A stretch of DNA of 64,000 nucleotides from Campylobacteraceae bacterium (GCA_027081405.1 JALWKO010000084.1:1-64000); one strand, 5' to 3'. Counted from the first letter of the stretch, positions 6,781-15,935 are shown. Translations and numbers: made by a program. The notes: generated by a model from the letters alone, not told the origin.

Positions 6781-8480
6781 CACAGCCGCTCCAGCACCTT
6801 GATCCCCAGGATCTCCAGAGCCAGCCGGAGGGTGGCCGCCGTGGCGTGGGCGAGCACCAGCCGGCTGCGGCGGCGCTCCTCGGGCACGTCGCTGCGCAGG
6901 ATCGGACACCGCTCGTAGAATTTCATAAAGAGCGTCGCCAGATCGTAGAGGTAGCTCGTGATGTAGTGGGGCATCGCATCCTGCGCCGCTGCCTGGAGCA
7001 CCTCCTCCAGCTGGAGCAGCTTCAGCCCCAGCCGCCGCTCCGGCTCCTCCTCCAGGATCACCGGCGCGGGCTCGGCCTCGGATCCGTGCTTGCGGAAGAT
7101 CGATCGGATCCGGGCGTAGGCGTACTGCTGATAGAGCGAAGTGTTCCCCTCCAGAGAGAGCATCCGGTCCCAGTCGAAGATGTAGTTGGACTCCCGGTTG
7201 ATCGAGAGATCGGCATATTTGACCGCTCCGATCCCCACGATCTCGGCGATTTTTTCGAGCTCTTCGGGACCGTAGGCCTCTTTTTGGGTGATCGCCTTCC
7301 GGGCGCGGCGGGTCGCTTCTTCGAGCAGCTCGATGAGCTTCACCGTCCCCCCTTCCCGGGTCTTGAAAGGGCGACCGTTCTTGTCCAGCATCATCCCGAA
7401 AGAGACGTGCTCCAGCCGGACATCTTCGGGGGCGTAGCCCGCCATCCGCGCCACGGCGAAGACCTGTCGGAAATGCCCCGCTTGCCGGGCGTCGACCACG
7501 TAGCTGATCCGCTTGGCCCCCAGCTGGGAGACCCGGAAGCGGATCGCCGCCAGGTCGGTGGTGGCGTAGAGGTAGCCGCCGTCGCTTTTTTGGATGATGA
7601 GCGGAGTCTCCTCACCGGGGACGAAAACCACCTTGGCCCCCTCGCTGGTCTGCAGCAGCCCTTTGGCCTCCAGATCGGCGACGATGGCCGGTAGATCGTC
7701 GTTGTAGCTGCTCTCGGCCCGGACGTCTTCGCGGGTGAGGCGGACGTGGAGTTTGGAGTAGACCTCTTCGCAGTGCCCCAGCGACTTGTCGATGAAGTCC
7801 TGCCACAGATGGAGGCAGCGCACGTCGCCCCCCTGGAGCTTGACCACGTACTCTCGGGCCTTGTGGGCGAACGCCTCGTCCTCGTCGAAGCGCTTCTTGG
7901 CCGCCTTGTAGAACTCCTCCAGATCCTGGAGGCTCCCTTCGGCCCCCTCCCCCAGTTCCTCCAGGTACGCGATCAGCATCCCGAACTGCGTCCCCCAATC
8001 GCCGATGTGGTTCTGGCGAATCACCTCGTCACCCAGGAAGCCCAGGAGGTTGGCCAGCGCATCCCCGATGATCGTGGAGCGCAGGTGCCCCACGTGCATC
8101 TCTTTGGCCATGTTGGGGCTGGAGTAGTCGACCACCACCCGCCGGGGCTCGGAGCGGGTTCCGACCCCGAGTCGAGGATCGAAGGCGCACGCTTCGACCT
8201 GTCGGGCGATCCACCCGGGACTCAGGTGGAGGTTCACGAAGCCCGGCCCGGCGATCTCGACCCGCTCGAGGATCTCGTTTTCCGGCAGGGCTTCGACGAT
8301 CCGCGTGGCGATCTGGCGAGGGTTTTGGCCCAGTTTCTTGGCCAGGGGCATGGCTCCGTTGAACTGGTAGTCTCCGAATTCGGCTTTGGTCGCTTCGGCG
8401 ACGCGGATCTCCCCCGCGTCGATCCCGGAGTTTTCACAGGCTTGGCGGATGAGTCGTTCGAGCTCGGTTTTGATCTGCAT
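6780..8480 (-). CDS. argS: Arginyl-tRNA synthetase
   Basis: This class I enzyme charges tRNA-Arg. The 566-aa length is standard. The N-terminal Add-1 domain (residues 1-110) precedes SSPNMAKEMHVGHLRST, which holds the HIGH-type HVGH motif. The KMSKS-like site is replaced by the ArgS form FKTREGGTVKL, and the C-terminal DALR helical domain ends ALEILGIKVLERL. It is followed by an overlapping membrane gene and preceded by tatA and gmk, the usual Campylobacterota order. A tRNA-Arg gene lies 1.7 kb upstream. Confidence 0.97.
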   Translation of the reverse strand: MQIKTELERLIRQACENSGIDAGEIRVAEATKAEFGDYQFNGAMPLAKKLGQNPRQIATRIVEALPENEILERVEIAGPGFVNLHLSPGWIARQVEACAFDPRLGVGTRSEPRRVVVDYSSPNMAKEMHVGHLRSTIIGDALANLLGFLGDEVIRQNHIGDWGTQFGMLIAYLEELGEGAEGSLQDLEEFYKAAKKRFDEDEAFAHKAREYVVKLQGGDVRCLHLWQDFIDKSLGHCEEVYSKLHVRLTREDVRAESSYNDDLPAIVADLEAKGLLQTSEGAKVVFVPGEETPLIIQKSDGGYLYATTDLAAIRFRVSQLGAKRISYVVDARQAGHFRQVFAVARMAGYAPEDVRLEHVSFGMMLDKNGRPFKTREGGTVKLIELLEEATRRARKAITQKEAYGPEELEKIAEIVGIGAVKYADLSINRESNYIFDWDRMLSLEGNTSLYQQYAYARIRSIFRKHGSEAEPAPVILEEEPERRLGLKLLQLEEVLQAAAQDAMPHYITSYLYDLATLFMKFYERCPILRSDVPEERRRSRLVLAHATAATLRLALEILGIKVLERL

Positions 8481-8546
8481 CGGCGATGTCCGTTTCGTAA
8501 AAAGGTGGAATGGAATGGATGGGGACGGTGTACGAGCGCGACGCGA

Positions 8547-8780
8547 TCAGGCGTTTTCGGCGCTCTTGGTCTCGGTCTTTTGGGGAGCGGAGGTTTCGGC
8601 CTCTTTGGTCAGCTCTTTGGGGGCCTCTTTGGGCTCCTCGTCCTCTTCGTTGATCGCTTTTTTGAACTCTTTGACCCCTTTGCCGACCCCTTTGGCCAGC
8701 TCGGGGATCTTTTTGGCTCCGAAGAGGAGCACGACGATGGCCAGGATGACCAGTAGTTCCGGCATACTCGGCATACCCAT
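8547..8780 (-). CDS. tatA: Sec-independent translocase subunit TatA
   Basis: The 77-aa protein has the TatA layout: a short N-terminal stretch, one membrane helix ([19 protein letters not shown]), the [20 protein letters not shown] amphipathic helix, and an acidic, charged tail. TatA forms the variable pore for folded proteins carrying twin-arginine signals. It lies between gmk and argS as in Helicobacter and Campylobacter. tatB and tatC are not in the window. Confidence 0.94.
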   Translation of the reverse strand: MGMPSMPELLVILAIVVLLFGAKKIPELAKGVGKGVKEFKKAINEEDEEPKEAPKELTKEAETSAPQKTETKSAENA

Positions 8781-8851
8781 GTAAATCCTTTCGCGTGGGG
8801 GCTCGCCCCGAATCTCTGGGGCTTATTATACTGCAACTGGGTTAAAGTCCT

Positions 8852-9466
8852 CTACTCCCGTTCGAGCCACCGCTCCCGGAAGCGGACCCGTTCGGCACGG
8901 GAGGGTTTGAGCCGGGAAGTGCGGGCCAGGGCGATGAACTCTTCGGTGGCCCGCTCCAGGTCGTCGTTGACGATCAGGTAGTCGTACTCCTCCAGCGCTT
9001 CGATCTCCTCTTTGGCGTTTTGGAGTCTCCGGCGGATCGCCTCCTCGTCGTCGGTGGAGCGCTCCGTGAGCCGTCGTTTCAGCTCCGCCAGGCTCGGCGG
9101 GGTGATGAACGCCGAGGTAATGATCTCCCCCATCTTCTCCCGGGCGAGCCGGTGCCCCTGCACGTCGATGTCGAAGATCACCAGTTTCCCCTCCTCCAGC
9201 GCCTCCCGAACCGGGCGGAGGGAGGTGCCGTAGTAGTTGCCGTGGACCTTGGCGTATTCGAGAAATTCCCCCGCCGCGATGTCCCGCTCAAAGCTCTCCA
9301 CGTCGACGAAATAGTAATCGACTCCGTCCCGCTCACCCGGGCGGGGCGGACGGGTCGTCGTCGAAATCGAGAAATAAAACGGCCCGATATGGGGCGCGGA
9401 GCGCTGGATAATCGTGCTTTTGCCCGCCCCGCTGGGACCCGAAAGGATCAGGATCGCTCCGCTCAT
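8852..9466 (-). CDS. gmk: Guanylate kinase
   Basis: Gmk phosphorylates GMP to GDP. The P-loop GPSGAGKSTI is at residues 9-18, the GMP-binding segment STTTRPPRPGERDGVDYYFV follows, and the lid region EALEEGKLVIFDIDVQG is intact. Length of 204 aa is typical. Its ATG overlaps the stop of the upstream acidic receiver-like gene by 4 bases, so the two are coupled. Downstream are tatA and argS. Confidence 0.96.
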   Translation of the reverse strand: MSGAILILSGPSGAGKSTIIQRSAPHIGPFYFSISTTTRPPRPGERDGVDYYFVDVESFERDIAAGEFLEYAKVHGNYYGTSLRPVREALEEGKLVIFDIDVQGHRLAREKMGEIITSAFITPPSLAELKRRLTERSTDDEEAIRRRLQNAKEEIEALEEYDYLIVNDDLERATEEFIALARTSRLKPSRAERVRFRERWLERE

Positions 9467-10047
9467 GCTTCACCCTCCGGGAAGCGGATCGTGATCGTCA
9501 CTTCGGCGCCGGAGAGGAGCTTGCGCAGCTGTTTGGGCTTGAGACGGGCGAGCTCCTCGAAAAAGGCCTCCCCCTCCAGGCGGATCGTCTCCTTCCGTGG
9601 AGCGTTTTCCTCCGGCTCTTCCCGCTCCTGCGTCTCTTCGGTGAGGGCTTCCGGTTCCGCTTCGGCTTTTTGGAGCAGTTCCCGGATCGTTTCGATCTCC
9701 GCCGCGTCGAGCACCTGGGTCGCTTCGTCGCTGCCACCCGATCGCTCCCCCAGCAATGCGACGACATCAGCGGGGAGGAACGGTTTGGCCAGATAGTGAT
9801 CGTACCCTTCGGGGGGAGCGACGCTCTCCCGGTGGAGGCAGACCGTCTCGGCGGTATAGGCGGCCGGATCGTCCGGCAGCGTCTCGCACGCCTCCCGATC
9901 GAGATCGTCTACGAAAATCCAGTCGATCTCCCCCGGGGGGATCGCCGCGGGGGCGTCGACCACCGTCAGCGCCGCCCCCACGCTCTCAGCGGCGATCCGG
10001 AGCATCTCCCGAACGATGCGGTTTTTGGTGATGAGCACGATCTGCAT
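9463..10047 (-). CDS. Acidic protein with a degenerate receiver-like N-terminal domain, upstream of gmk
   Basis: I start it at MQIVLITKNRIVREML (GAGGAACGGAG upstream) rather than at the longer track start. Residues 1-110 look like a CheY-type fold: IDWIFVDD could be the strand carrying the acceptor aspartate and DHYLAKPFLPADVV the conserved lysine-proline turn. Residues 120-180 are very acidic and probably disordered. The tail (ELARLKPKQLRKLLSGAEVT) is a short helical module. In Campylobacter jejuni a 'highly acidic protein' gene occupies the same place before gmk. I infer a signalling or scaffold role only. Confidence 0.7.
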   Translation of the reverse strand: MQIVLITKNRIVREMLRIAAESVGAALTVVDAPAAIPPGEIDWIFVDDLDREACETLPDDPAAYTAETVCLHRESVAPPEGYDHYLAKPFLPADVVALLGERSGGSDEATQVLDAAEIETIRELLQKAEAEPEALTEETQEREEPEENAPRKETIRLEGEAFFEELARLKPKQLRKLLSGAEVTITIRFPEGEA

Positions 10048-10164
10048 GGGCTCCGTTCCTCGAATCAAGATCCCAAATTGTAGCGAATTTTGCAAAGGTG
10101 AACTGGGGATCGAAACGGGGAAAACAGAGAATTATTTGGATGGAAAATATTCGGAAGAAACGGG

Positions 10165-10241
10165 TGGTACGTCCGGCAGGATTCGAACCTGCGACCTTCT
10201 GAACCGCAATCAGATGCTCTATCCAGCTGAGCCACGGACGC
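10165..10241 (-). tRNA. tRNA-Arg (anticodon GCG)
   Basis: The reverse strand folds as a full cloverleaf: acceptor GCGTCCG/CGGACGT (with a G1-U72 wobble), D arm GCTC..GAGC, anticodon arm TCTGA-TTGCGGT-TCAGA, T arm GCAGG-TTCGAAT-CCTGC, discriminator A, and an encoded CCA. The seven-base loop TTGCGGT places GCG at positions 34-36, decoding CGC and CGU as arginine. It stands alone between a glycosylase gene and the gmk operon. Confidence 0.95.
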
Positions 10242-10276
10242 AACTTTTGGGGAGTCGAATAGTACTCCAAGGGGGC

Positions 10277-10963
10277 TTAATTTTTACTGAAATCCAGAAG
10301 CGGCGTCGGGTCGATCCGGCGGCCGGTGCGATGGGCCTTGCAATACTCCACCACCATCCCGTGGCAGCGGGCGTAACACTGGGCCCTACCCATCCCGCAA
10401 AAAAGCTCCTCCTCTCTCCCCGAAAGCCCCTCGAGCATCCACTCCTGCACCGCCTCGTAGCTCTGCAGCTCGTACCCCAGCGCACCCAACAGCCGTGCGG
10501 TGTAACTGTCGACGACGAACGCCTCTTTGTAGCAGGCGTAATTGAGGATCGCGTCGGCCGTCTCCAAACCGACTCCCCGGCGCGCAAGGAGCCACTCCCG
10601 ATCGACCCCTTCGGCGAACGCGGCGAAGTCGCCGAAATCCTCCAGAAGCCTCCGGGAGAACTCCCGCAGTGCCCTCCCCTTGGCCCGATAGAAGCCGCTG
10701 GGGCGGATCAGCGCCTCCAGAGAAGCCTCGGGGTATTCCGCCAGCACCTCGGGATGGAGGAGTCCGGCGTTTCGGAGATTGTCCAGGGAGACCTCCACCC
10801 GCTCCCAGGCGGTGTTCTGGGTCAGAATCGCCCCGACGACCGTCTCGAAACTCCCGCTGTTGGGCCACCACCAGGGATCCCGGGAGGGGTTGTCGTAGCC
10901 GAGGGCTTTGAGACGGGAGAGGAGTTCGAAGGAGTTCGTTATCGGTAACTGGTCATTCGTCAT
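10277..10963 (-). CDS. Endonuclease III-like DNA glycosylase, MagIII type
   Basis: The protein has the helix-hairpin-helix glycosylase fold: ILTQNTAWERVEVSLDNLR, then the hairpin LLARRGVGLETADAILNYAC, then FVVDSYTARLLGALGY with the catalytic aspartate. These features match Helicobacter MagIII, which removes 3-methyladenine; no EndoIII-type four-cysteine Fe-S loop is evident. The first residues MTNDQLPITNS are encoded by a repeat-like tract (CAATGACCAATGACGAATGA), so the true start may be a few codons further in. It is a single-gene unit. Confidence 0.82.
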   Translation of the reverse strand: MTNDQLPITNSFELLSRLKALGYDNPSRDPWWWPNSGSFETVVGAILTQNTAWERVEVSLDNLRNAGLLHPEVLAEYPEASLEALIRPSGFYRAKGRALREFSRRLLEDFGDFAAFAEGVDREWLLARRGVGLETADAILNYACYKEAFVVDSYTARLLGALGYELQSYEAVQEWMLEGLSGREEELFCGMGRAQCYARCHGMVVEYCKAHRTGRRIDPTPLLDFSKN

Positions 10964-10997
10964 TGGTCATTGGGAGCGTTTTCGTCGTTTGTCATTT

Positions 10998-11042
10998 GAG
11001 CAGAGCTTCACCTCTGCAATGCGGGGCTGAAGTCCCGCCTCC
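10998..11042. repeat. REP-like palindromic repeat, copy 2
   Basis: GCAGAGCTTCACCTCTGC-AAT-GCGGGGCTGAAGTCCCGC followed by CTCC has the same two-hairpin plan and shared core words (GCTGAAG, CCCGCCTCC) as 685-731. It lies between fabH and the glycosylase gene. Confidence 0.65.
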
Positions 11043-11059
11043 ATTTCGATTCGATAGAA

Positions 11060-11076
11060 GCGTTGCGGAGCAACGC
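11060..11076. repeat. Perfect small hairpin GCGTTGC-GGA-GCAACGC
   Basis: A 7-bp perfect stem with a 3-base loop follows the REP-like repeat in the same gap. It lies 34 bases upstream of the fabH stop in map order and may be part of a compound repeat cluster. Confidence 0.5.
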
Positions 11077-11083
11077 ATACCGA

Positions 11084-11106
11084 AATTTCTCATTTCTCAT
11101 TTCTGG
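11084..11106. repeat. Short TTTCTCATTTCTCATTTC-type repeat tract, copy 1
   Basis: ATTTCTCATTTCTCATTTCTGG runs up to the end of fabH and recurs almost unchanged at 56454-56487 at the end of ccoI. Tracts of this kind appear as small dispersed repeats next to gene ends. Confidence 0.5.
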
Positions 11107-11109
11107 TTT

Positions 11110-12123
11110 TTAGTTTCTGCCGGCAAACGGCAGAAGCGCACTGGCCCAGGTGAGCCCGCCGCCGAAGGTATCCAGGAGCATCAGATCCCCGTAGCGCAGC
11201 CGCCCCTCTTCGTAGATCTCGTTGATCGCCATGGGGATCGAGGCCGCGGAGGTGTTGCCGTACTTGTGGACCGTCAGGATGATTTGCTCCTCTTTGAGCT
11301 TCAGGGCGTCTCCGACCGCTTTGATGATCCGGTAATTGGCCTGGTGGGGGACGAAATGGTCGATCGCGTCGGCTTCGATGCCGTTTTTGAGGAGGATTTC
11401 GCGCACGTCGCGGGTGAGGGTTTTGACCGCCAGCTTGAAGGTTTCGTTCCCCTTCATCTTGATATACTGGAGCCCCTGCTCGATCACCTCACAACTGGCG
11501 GGGTGGACCGATCCGGGGGCGGGGGTCATGAGGAAATCGGCGTAGGTCCCGTCGGCGCTGGCATGGATGTCGACGATCCCTTCGTCCCGATCTTCGGTCG
11601 CGGAGATGATCGCGGCACCGGCCCCGTCCCCGAAAAGGATGCAGGTGCTCCGGTCGGTGTAGTCGACGATGGAGCTGAATTTCTCGGCCCCGATGAGCAG
11701 AACGTTGCGCTTGATCCCCGCTTCGACGAATGCCCGGGCGATGCTCAGTCCGTAGACGAAGCCGCTGCACGCCGCGGAGATGTCGAAGGCCTGGACGTTT
11801 TTGATCCCCAGTTTGTGGGAAATGACGCAGGCGGTGGCGGGCATGTTGAAATAATCGGGGGTTACCGTGGCACACAGCACCAGATCGATCTCCTCTTTTT
11901 CGATCCCGGCCCGGCTGATGGCGTCCCGGGCCGCTTCGACCGCCAGATCGCTGGTGGCGGTATCGGCGTCGGCAATCCGGCGCTCCCGGATCCCGGTCCG
12001 TTTGACGATCCACTCGTCGCTGGTGTCGACCATTTTTTCCAGATCGGCGTTGGTGAGGACTTTCGGGGGGGCGTAGGCTCCGATGGAGCGCATGCAGGCG
12101 TAAATCGGTTTATTGGTGGACAT
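11110..12123 (-). CDS. fabH: 3-oxoacyl-ACP synthase III (FabH)
   Basis: FabH starts fatty acid synthesis by condensing acetyl-CoA with malonyl-ACP. The catalytic cysteine is in SAACSGFVYGL, the histidine in VPHQANYRII and the asparagine in YGNTSAAS, the full Cys-His-Asn triad. The N-terminus MSTNKPIYACMRSIGAYAPP is a normal FabH start slightly extended. Length 337 aa is usual. It lies downstream of plsX with a 137-base gap that carries a hairpin. Confidence 0.96.
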   Translation of the reverse strand: MSTNKPIYACMRSIGAYAPPKVLTNADLEKMVDTSDEWIVKRTGIRERRIADADTATSDLAVEAARDAISRAGIEKEEIDLVLCATVTPDYFNMPATACVISHKLGIKNVQAFDISAACSGFVYGLSIARAFVEAGIKRNVLLIGAEKFSSIVDYTDRSTCILFGDGAGAAIISATEDRDEGIVDIHASADGTYADFLMTPAPGSVHPASCEVIEQGLQYIKMKGNETFKLAVKTLTRDVREILLKNGIEADAIDHFVPHQANYRIIKAVGDALKLKEEQIILTVHKYGNTSAASIPMAINEIYEEGRLRYGDLMLLDTFGGGLTWASALLPFAGRN

Positions 12124-12170
12124 CGACTTCCTTCCGTCACGACGGGGCTCGGCCCCGATCTTGCAGTACC

Positions 12171-12211
12171 CGTCCGCCCGATCCGCTCGGGATCCGAGTA
12201 CGGGGCGGACG
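12171..12211 (-). terminator. Hairpin between plsX and fabH
   Basis: CGTCCGCCC pairs with GGGCGGACG across a 23-base centre that itself contains GATCC/GGATC. No T run follows on either strand, so it may be an attenuating or RNA-processing structure instead of a full terminator. Confidence 0.35.
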
Positions 12212-12260
12212 CAAATGTGGGCTTATTCTACCACAGGGGCCCTTTCGGGAAGGGGGAGCG

Positions 12261-13280
12261 CTATGCGCTTTTGCCGTTGTGGGCCAGCAGGAGGGCTTCG
12301 ATCTCCTTGTTGACGTCGGAACGGGAGAAGCGGATCGCCTGGAAGATGGCGTTTTTGATCGCCTTGGCGTTGCTGCTGCCATGGCTGACGATGGCGCATC
12401 CGTCGATCCCTAGCAGGGGAGCGCCGCCGTATTCGGCGTAGTCGACCTGCTTTTTGAGGCGGGCGAAGACTTTCTTTTTCATCAGCAGGGCCCCGATCTT
12501 GGCCGGGAGCGACTTGCGGATCTGCTCTTTCATGAGGGTGAAAATCGCATCGGCGACCCCTTCGCTCGCCTTGAGGAGGATGTTGCCGGTGAACCCGTCG
12601 GTCACCACCACGTCGACGGTGCCGTTGAAGACGTCCCGTCCTTCCACGTTGCCGACGAAGCCGGGGATCTCCTTCATCAGGGGAAAGGCCTCCTTGGTGA
12701 GCTCGTTGCCTTTGGAGTCCTCTTCGCCGTTGGAGAGCAGCCCCACCCGGGGGGCTTCCAGCCCCATCACCTCTTTGGCGTAGACCTCCCCCATCACCCC
12801 GAACTCGTAGAGGTTGCGGGGTTTGCAGTCCACCACCGCCCCCACGTCGAGTACGAGGGTTTTGGTTTCGTGGACGTTGGGCATCAGGGTGGCCAGGGCC
12901 GGTTTGGAGATATGGGGGAGGCGGCCGATCCGCAGCGTCGCCAGGGTCATCGTCGCACCGCTGTGCCCGGCGGAGACCACCGCGTCGGCCTTCCCTTCCC
13001 GGACCAGCTCGACCGCTTTGTAGATGGAGGAGTCTTTCCGTTTGAGGGCGTTGGTCGCCTGCTCGTGCATGTCGATCACGTCGCTCGCCTCGACGATCTC
13101 GACCTGTTCGACATAGTACTGGGGCATATAGGAGAGGATCGCGTCCCGGTCACCGACCAGGATGGGGCGGAATTTCCGCTCGTCCATCGCTTGGATACAC
13201 CCCTCGATGATCGGTTCGGGGCCGAAATCGCCCCCCATCGCGTCGATCGCGACGGTGACTTCCCGTTCCGGATGGATCAT
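12261..13280 (-). CDS. plsX: Phosphate acyltransferase PlsX
   Basis: PlsX converts acyl-ACP to acyl-phosphate, the donor for glycerol-3-phosphate acylation in phospholipid synthesis. The sequence opens [20 protein letters not shown] and includes [19 protein letters not shown] and [19 protein letters not shown], all PlsX hallmarks. Length 339 aa is typical. Its ATG overlaps the rpmF stop (TGATG), so they are coupled; fabH follows. The rpmF-plsX-fabH arrangement is widely conserved. Confidence 0.96.
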   Translation of the reverse strand: MIHPEREVTVAIDAMGGDFGPEPIIEGCIQAMDERKFRPILVGDRDAILSYMPQYYVEQVEIVEASDVIDMHEQATNALKRKDSSIYKAVELVREGKADAVVSAGHSGATMTLATLRIGRLPHISKPALATLMPNVHETKTLVLDVGAVVDCKPRNLYEFGVMGEVYAKEVMGLEAPRVGLLSNGEEDSKGNELTKEAFPLMKEIPGFVGNVEGRDVFNGTVDVVVTDGFTGNILLKASEGVADAIFTLMKEQIRKSLPAKIGALLMKKKVFARLKKQVDYAEYGGAPLLGIDGCAIVSHGSSNAKAIKNAIFQAIRFSRSDVNKEIEALLLAHNGKSA

Positions 13281-13432
13281 CAGGACTTGTATTCACCTGT
13301 GGTGGGGTTCATCCGGTGGGGCATTCTCCAGGTGCCGTCGGCGTCTTTGACGGGACGGGGGAGTTTGACCTTGTAGTGGGTGCGCCGTTTCGCCGCACGG
13401 GTTTTGCTGGTTCGTCTCTTGGGTACTGCCAT
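13280..13432 (-). CDS. rpmF: Ribosomal protein L32
   Basis: The 50-aa protein begins [20 protein letters not shown], the standard bL32 start, and is strongly basic. It lacks the C-x2-C zinc pair found in some L32 paralogues. The gene is hidden in the track inside a longer ORF (13280..13672); the true start at 13432 has a ribosome binding site (AAAGGATC). It lies just after the yceD homologue, the usual partner. Confidence 0.95.
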   Translation of the reverse strand: MAVPKRRTSKTRAAKRRTHYKVKLPRPVKDADGTWRMPHRMNPTTGEYKS

Positions 13433-13452
13433 CGTTGATCCTTTCGTTGGGT

Positions 13453-13827
13453 TTAATACTCGATATCGACCTCTCGGTCCGAGGCCCGGCACCGGGGGCA
13501 ATAATGGTAATCCGCCCGGTACGCCTCGATCTCTCCGTGGAGGATTTCGGGGATGTCGATCTCCCCGCCGACACACTCGATCGTGTCCAGATCCTCGGAA
13601 CCTTCGACGATCCGATCGCTCAGATGCAGCGTCGTGGGAGCGTGCAGCCGCTCTTCGAAGAGGGCTCCGCACCGGTCGCAGACGAGCTGGACCGTCGCGT
13701 CGATCTCCCCTTCGAGTTCGACCCGGTGGAGATCCTCCTTGCGCAGCGTCCCGCTGATCGAGAGCCGCTCTTCACGGTACTCGAACGATCCGGGGCTTCG
13801 GCCCACTTTGGCGAAACGGATCTTCAT
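13453..13827 (-). CDS. yceD: DUF177/YceD family protein
   Basis: The 124-aa protein shows the YceD pattern: a beta-rich N-terminal half ([20 protein letters not shown]), the pair [14 protein letters not shown] with a CxxC, and the C-terminal [18 protein letters not shown] with another CxxC. In many bacteria YceD is co-transcribed with rpmF and is linked to 23S rRNA accumulation. Here it lies 20 bases upstream of rpmF. The two CxxC motifs may hold zinc. Confidence 0.88.
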   Translation of the reverse strand: MKIRFAKVGRSPGSFEYREERLSISGTLRKEDLHRVELEGEIDATVQLVCDRCGALFEERLHAPTTLHLSDRIVEGSEDLDTIECVGGEIDIPEILHGEIEAYRADYHYCPRCRASDREVDIEY

Positions 13828-13848
13828 CGTCCGATCCGAAGGGTCGCT

Positions 13849-14262
13849 TCAGAAAATCTCTCGCTTCGCGAAGAAGAAGGCGATCTCTTTTTCGGCATTC
13901 TCGAGAGAGTCGCTCCCGTGGACGGCGTTGGCGTCGATACTCTCGGCGAAATCGGCGCGGATCGTGCCGGGTGCCGCCTCTTTGGGGTCGGTCGCCCCCA
14001 TCAGCTCCCGGTTCTTCGCCACGGCGTTCTCCCCTTCGAGAACCGATACGACCACCGGACCCGAAACCATGAAATCGACCAGTTCGTCAAAGAACGGGCG
14101 ATCCTTGTGGACCGCGTAGAACGCCTTGGCCTCGGCGCGGCTGAGCCATACTTTTTTCATGGCGGCGATCCGCAGACCGTTGCTCTCGAAACGGTCCAGG
14201 ATTTTGCCGACGACGTTTTTTTTGACCGCGTCGGGTTTGATGATCGAAAGCGTCTGTTCCAT
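13849..14262 (-). CDS. ndk: Nucleoside diphosphate kinase
   Basis: Ndk moves phosphate between nucleoside di- and triphosphates through a phospho-histidine. The 137-aa protein opens [20 protein letters not shown] and contains [16 protein letters not shown] with the active-site histidine. All segments of the compact hexamer/tetramer fold are present. It sits between the ferredoxin gene and yceD, as in Campylobacter. Confidence 0.97.
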   Translation of the reverse strand: MEQTLSIIKPDAVKKNVVGKILDRFESNGLRIAAMKKVWLSRAEAKAFYAVHKDRPFFDELVDFMVSGPVVVSVLEGENAVAKNRELMGATDPKEAAPGTIRADFAESIDANAVHGSDSLENAEKEIAFFFAKREIF

Positions 14263-14369
14263 CGGTTGAATATCCTGAGTATAAAATTTTCGGAGGGGGA
14301 TTGTACCCTAAAAAGGTTTAAAAGAGCTTGAAATAGAGGGGTGGATTTCGGGGCGGACGCCCCGGAAGA

Positions 14370-14657
14370 TCAGTCTTCGATGACGGGGGTGTGGTTCGCC
14401 CGCGCTTCGGCCGGAACGTCCTCACGGCAGGGCATCCCCTCGACGCAGTCGGACCAGACGATGCACCCTTCGGTGGGGCAGGCTTCCGCACAGGCGGGGG
14501 TATCGTGGTATCCGACACACTCGACGCACTTGTCGGCATAGACGTAATAGGTATCCTCACCGGTGGGGTTATCGTCCTCGTCGACGATCGCCTCTACGGG
14601 ACACTCGTCGATACAGGCGGCGCAGTTGATGCAGATATCGGTGATCATGACTGCCAT
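14370..14657 (-). CDS. fdxA: 2[4Fe-4S] ferredoxin
   Basis: This small electron carrier has two cluster motifs, CINCAACIDECP near the N-terminus and CVECVGYHDTPACAEACP near residues 45-60. The second has an eight-residue insertion between the second and third cysteines, as in Allochromatium-type (YfhL-like) ferredoxins. The acidic C-terminal extension adds two more cysteines (SDCVEGMPC). Campylobacterota use such ferredoxins with pyruvate and 2-oxoglutarate oxidoreductases. A good AAAAGGAGTTCC site precedes the start. Confidence 0.9.
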   Translation of the reverse strand: MAVMITDICINCAACIDECPVEAIVDEDDNPTGEDTYYVYADKCVECVGYHDTPACAEACPTEGCIVWSDCVEGMPCREDVPAEARANHTPVIED

Positions 14658-14777
14658 GTGGAACTCCTTTTCGTTTTTGTGAATCTCACTATATCACACG
14701 AAATTTAAACGATCCTTTAACTTCAAAAGGGAGAAAAAACGGGGGGAAAGTGCTACGTGGAGTAACGTTTCGGGGGG

Positions 14778-15935
14778 TCAGAGCCCCAGATAGGAGCGGA
14801 TCTCTTCGACCCGATCGGTCCGCTCCCAGGTAAACTCGGGGAGCTCCCGACCGAAATGGCCGTAGGCGGCGGTTTTGCGATAGATGGGGCGCAGCAGATC
14901 GAGGCTCCGGATGATCCCGGCGGGACGCAGGTCGAACACGTCCCGGACGCAAGCTTCGAGTTTCGATTCGTCCACCTGAGCCGTGCCGTGGGTATCGACC
15001 ATGATCGAAACCGGCTCCACCACCCCGATGGCGTAGGCGATCTGGATCGTCACCCGCTCGGCCACCCCGGCTGCGACCAGGTTTTTGGCCACCCAGCGTG
15101 CGGCATAGGCGGCGGAACGGTCGACTTTCGTGGGGTCCTTGCCGCTGAAGGCCCCTCCCCCGTGGGGGCAGCTGCCGCCGTAGGTATCGACGATGATCTT
15201 GCGCCCGGTCAGCCCCGCATCCCCCTGGGGACCCCCGATGACGAAACGTCCGGTGGGGTTGATGTGGTAGACCATTTCAGGAGCGCGAAGTTCGGGAGGG
15301 ATCACCGTGTGGATCACCTCTTCCAGGACGTCTTTGTGAAGCTGCTTTTGCTCCACCTCGGGGGCGTGCTGGGTGGAGACCACCACGGTGGTCACCTCCA
15401 CCGGCTTGCCGTCCCGGTAGCGTACGCTCACCTGGGCCTTGCCGTCGGGCCGGAGATAGGGAAGGGTTCCGTCTTTGCGCACCTGTGCCAGCCGGGCGGT
15501 GATCTTGTGGGCCAGGGAAATGGGCAGCGGCATCAGCTCCTCGGTCTCCCGACAGGCGTATCCGAACATCAGCCCCTGATCCCCCGCGCCGATCTCTCCG
15601 GAGGCCTGGTCGACCCCCTGATTGATGTCGGGGCTCTGCTCCCCTACGCCGTTGAGGACCCCGGCGCTGCGGTAGTCGAAGCCGAAACTGGCGTCGGTGT
15701 AACCGATTTCGCGGATCACCTCCCGGGCGATGTCCTGCATCGGGGCGTAGGTAACGGTCTTGAGCTCTCCGGCGATAACGCAGTAGCCGTTGCTCAGGAG
15801 CGTTTCACACGCCACCCGTGCCTTGGGATCCCGTTCGATAATGTAGTCCAAAACCGCATCGCTGATCTGGTCGGCCATCTTGTCGGGATGCCCCTCGGTG
15901 ACCGATTCGCTAGTGAAAATGTACTCTTTTGCCAT
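14778..15935 (-). CDS. metK: S-adenosylmethionine synthetase
   Basis: MetK makes SAM from ATP and methionine. I start at [20 protein letters not shown] because AAAGGAAACG sits just before it; the track start is ten codons further out. Residues [27 protein letters not shown] and [20 protein letters not shown] are the ATP- and metal-binding signatures. Length 385 aa is typical. SAM use feeds the luxS cycle at 5.2 kb. Confidence 0.96.
   Translation of the reverse strand: MAKEYIFTSESVTEGHPDKMADQISDAVLDYIIERDPKARVACETLLSNGYCVIAGELKTVTYAPMQDIAREVIREIGYTDASFGFDYRSAGVLNGVGEQSPDINQGVDQASGEIGAGDQGLMFGYACRETEELMPLPISLAHKITARLAQVRKDGTLPYLRPDGKAQVSVRYRDGKPVEVTTVVVSTQHAPEVEQKQLHKDVLEEVIHTVIPPELRAPEMVYHINPTGRFVIGGPQGDAGLTGRKIIVDTYGGSCPHGGGAFSGKDPTKVDRSAAYAARWVAKNLVAAGVAERVTIQIAYAIGVVEPVSIMVDTHGTAQVDESKLEACVRDVFDLRPAGIIRSLDLLRPIYRKTAAYGHFGRELPEFTWERTDRVEEIRSYLGL

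Noticed and set aside
10963-12441. 492-aa plus-strand ORF over fabH
   Set aside because: Antisense to fabH; its first residues translate REP-like repeats.
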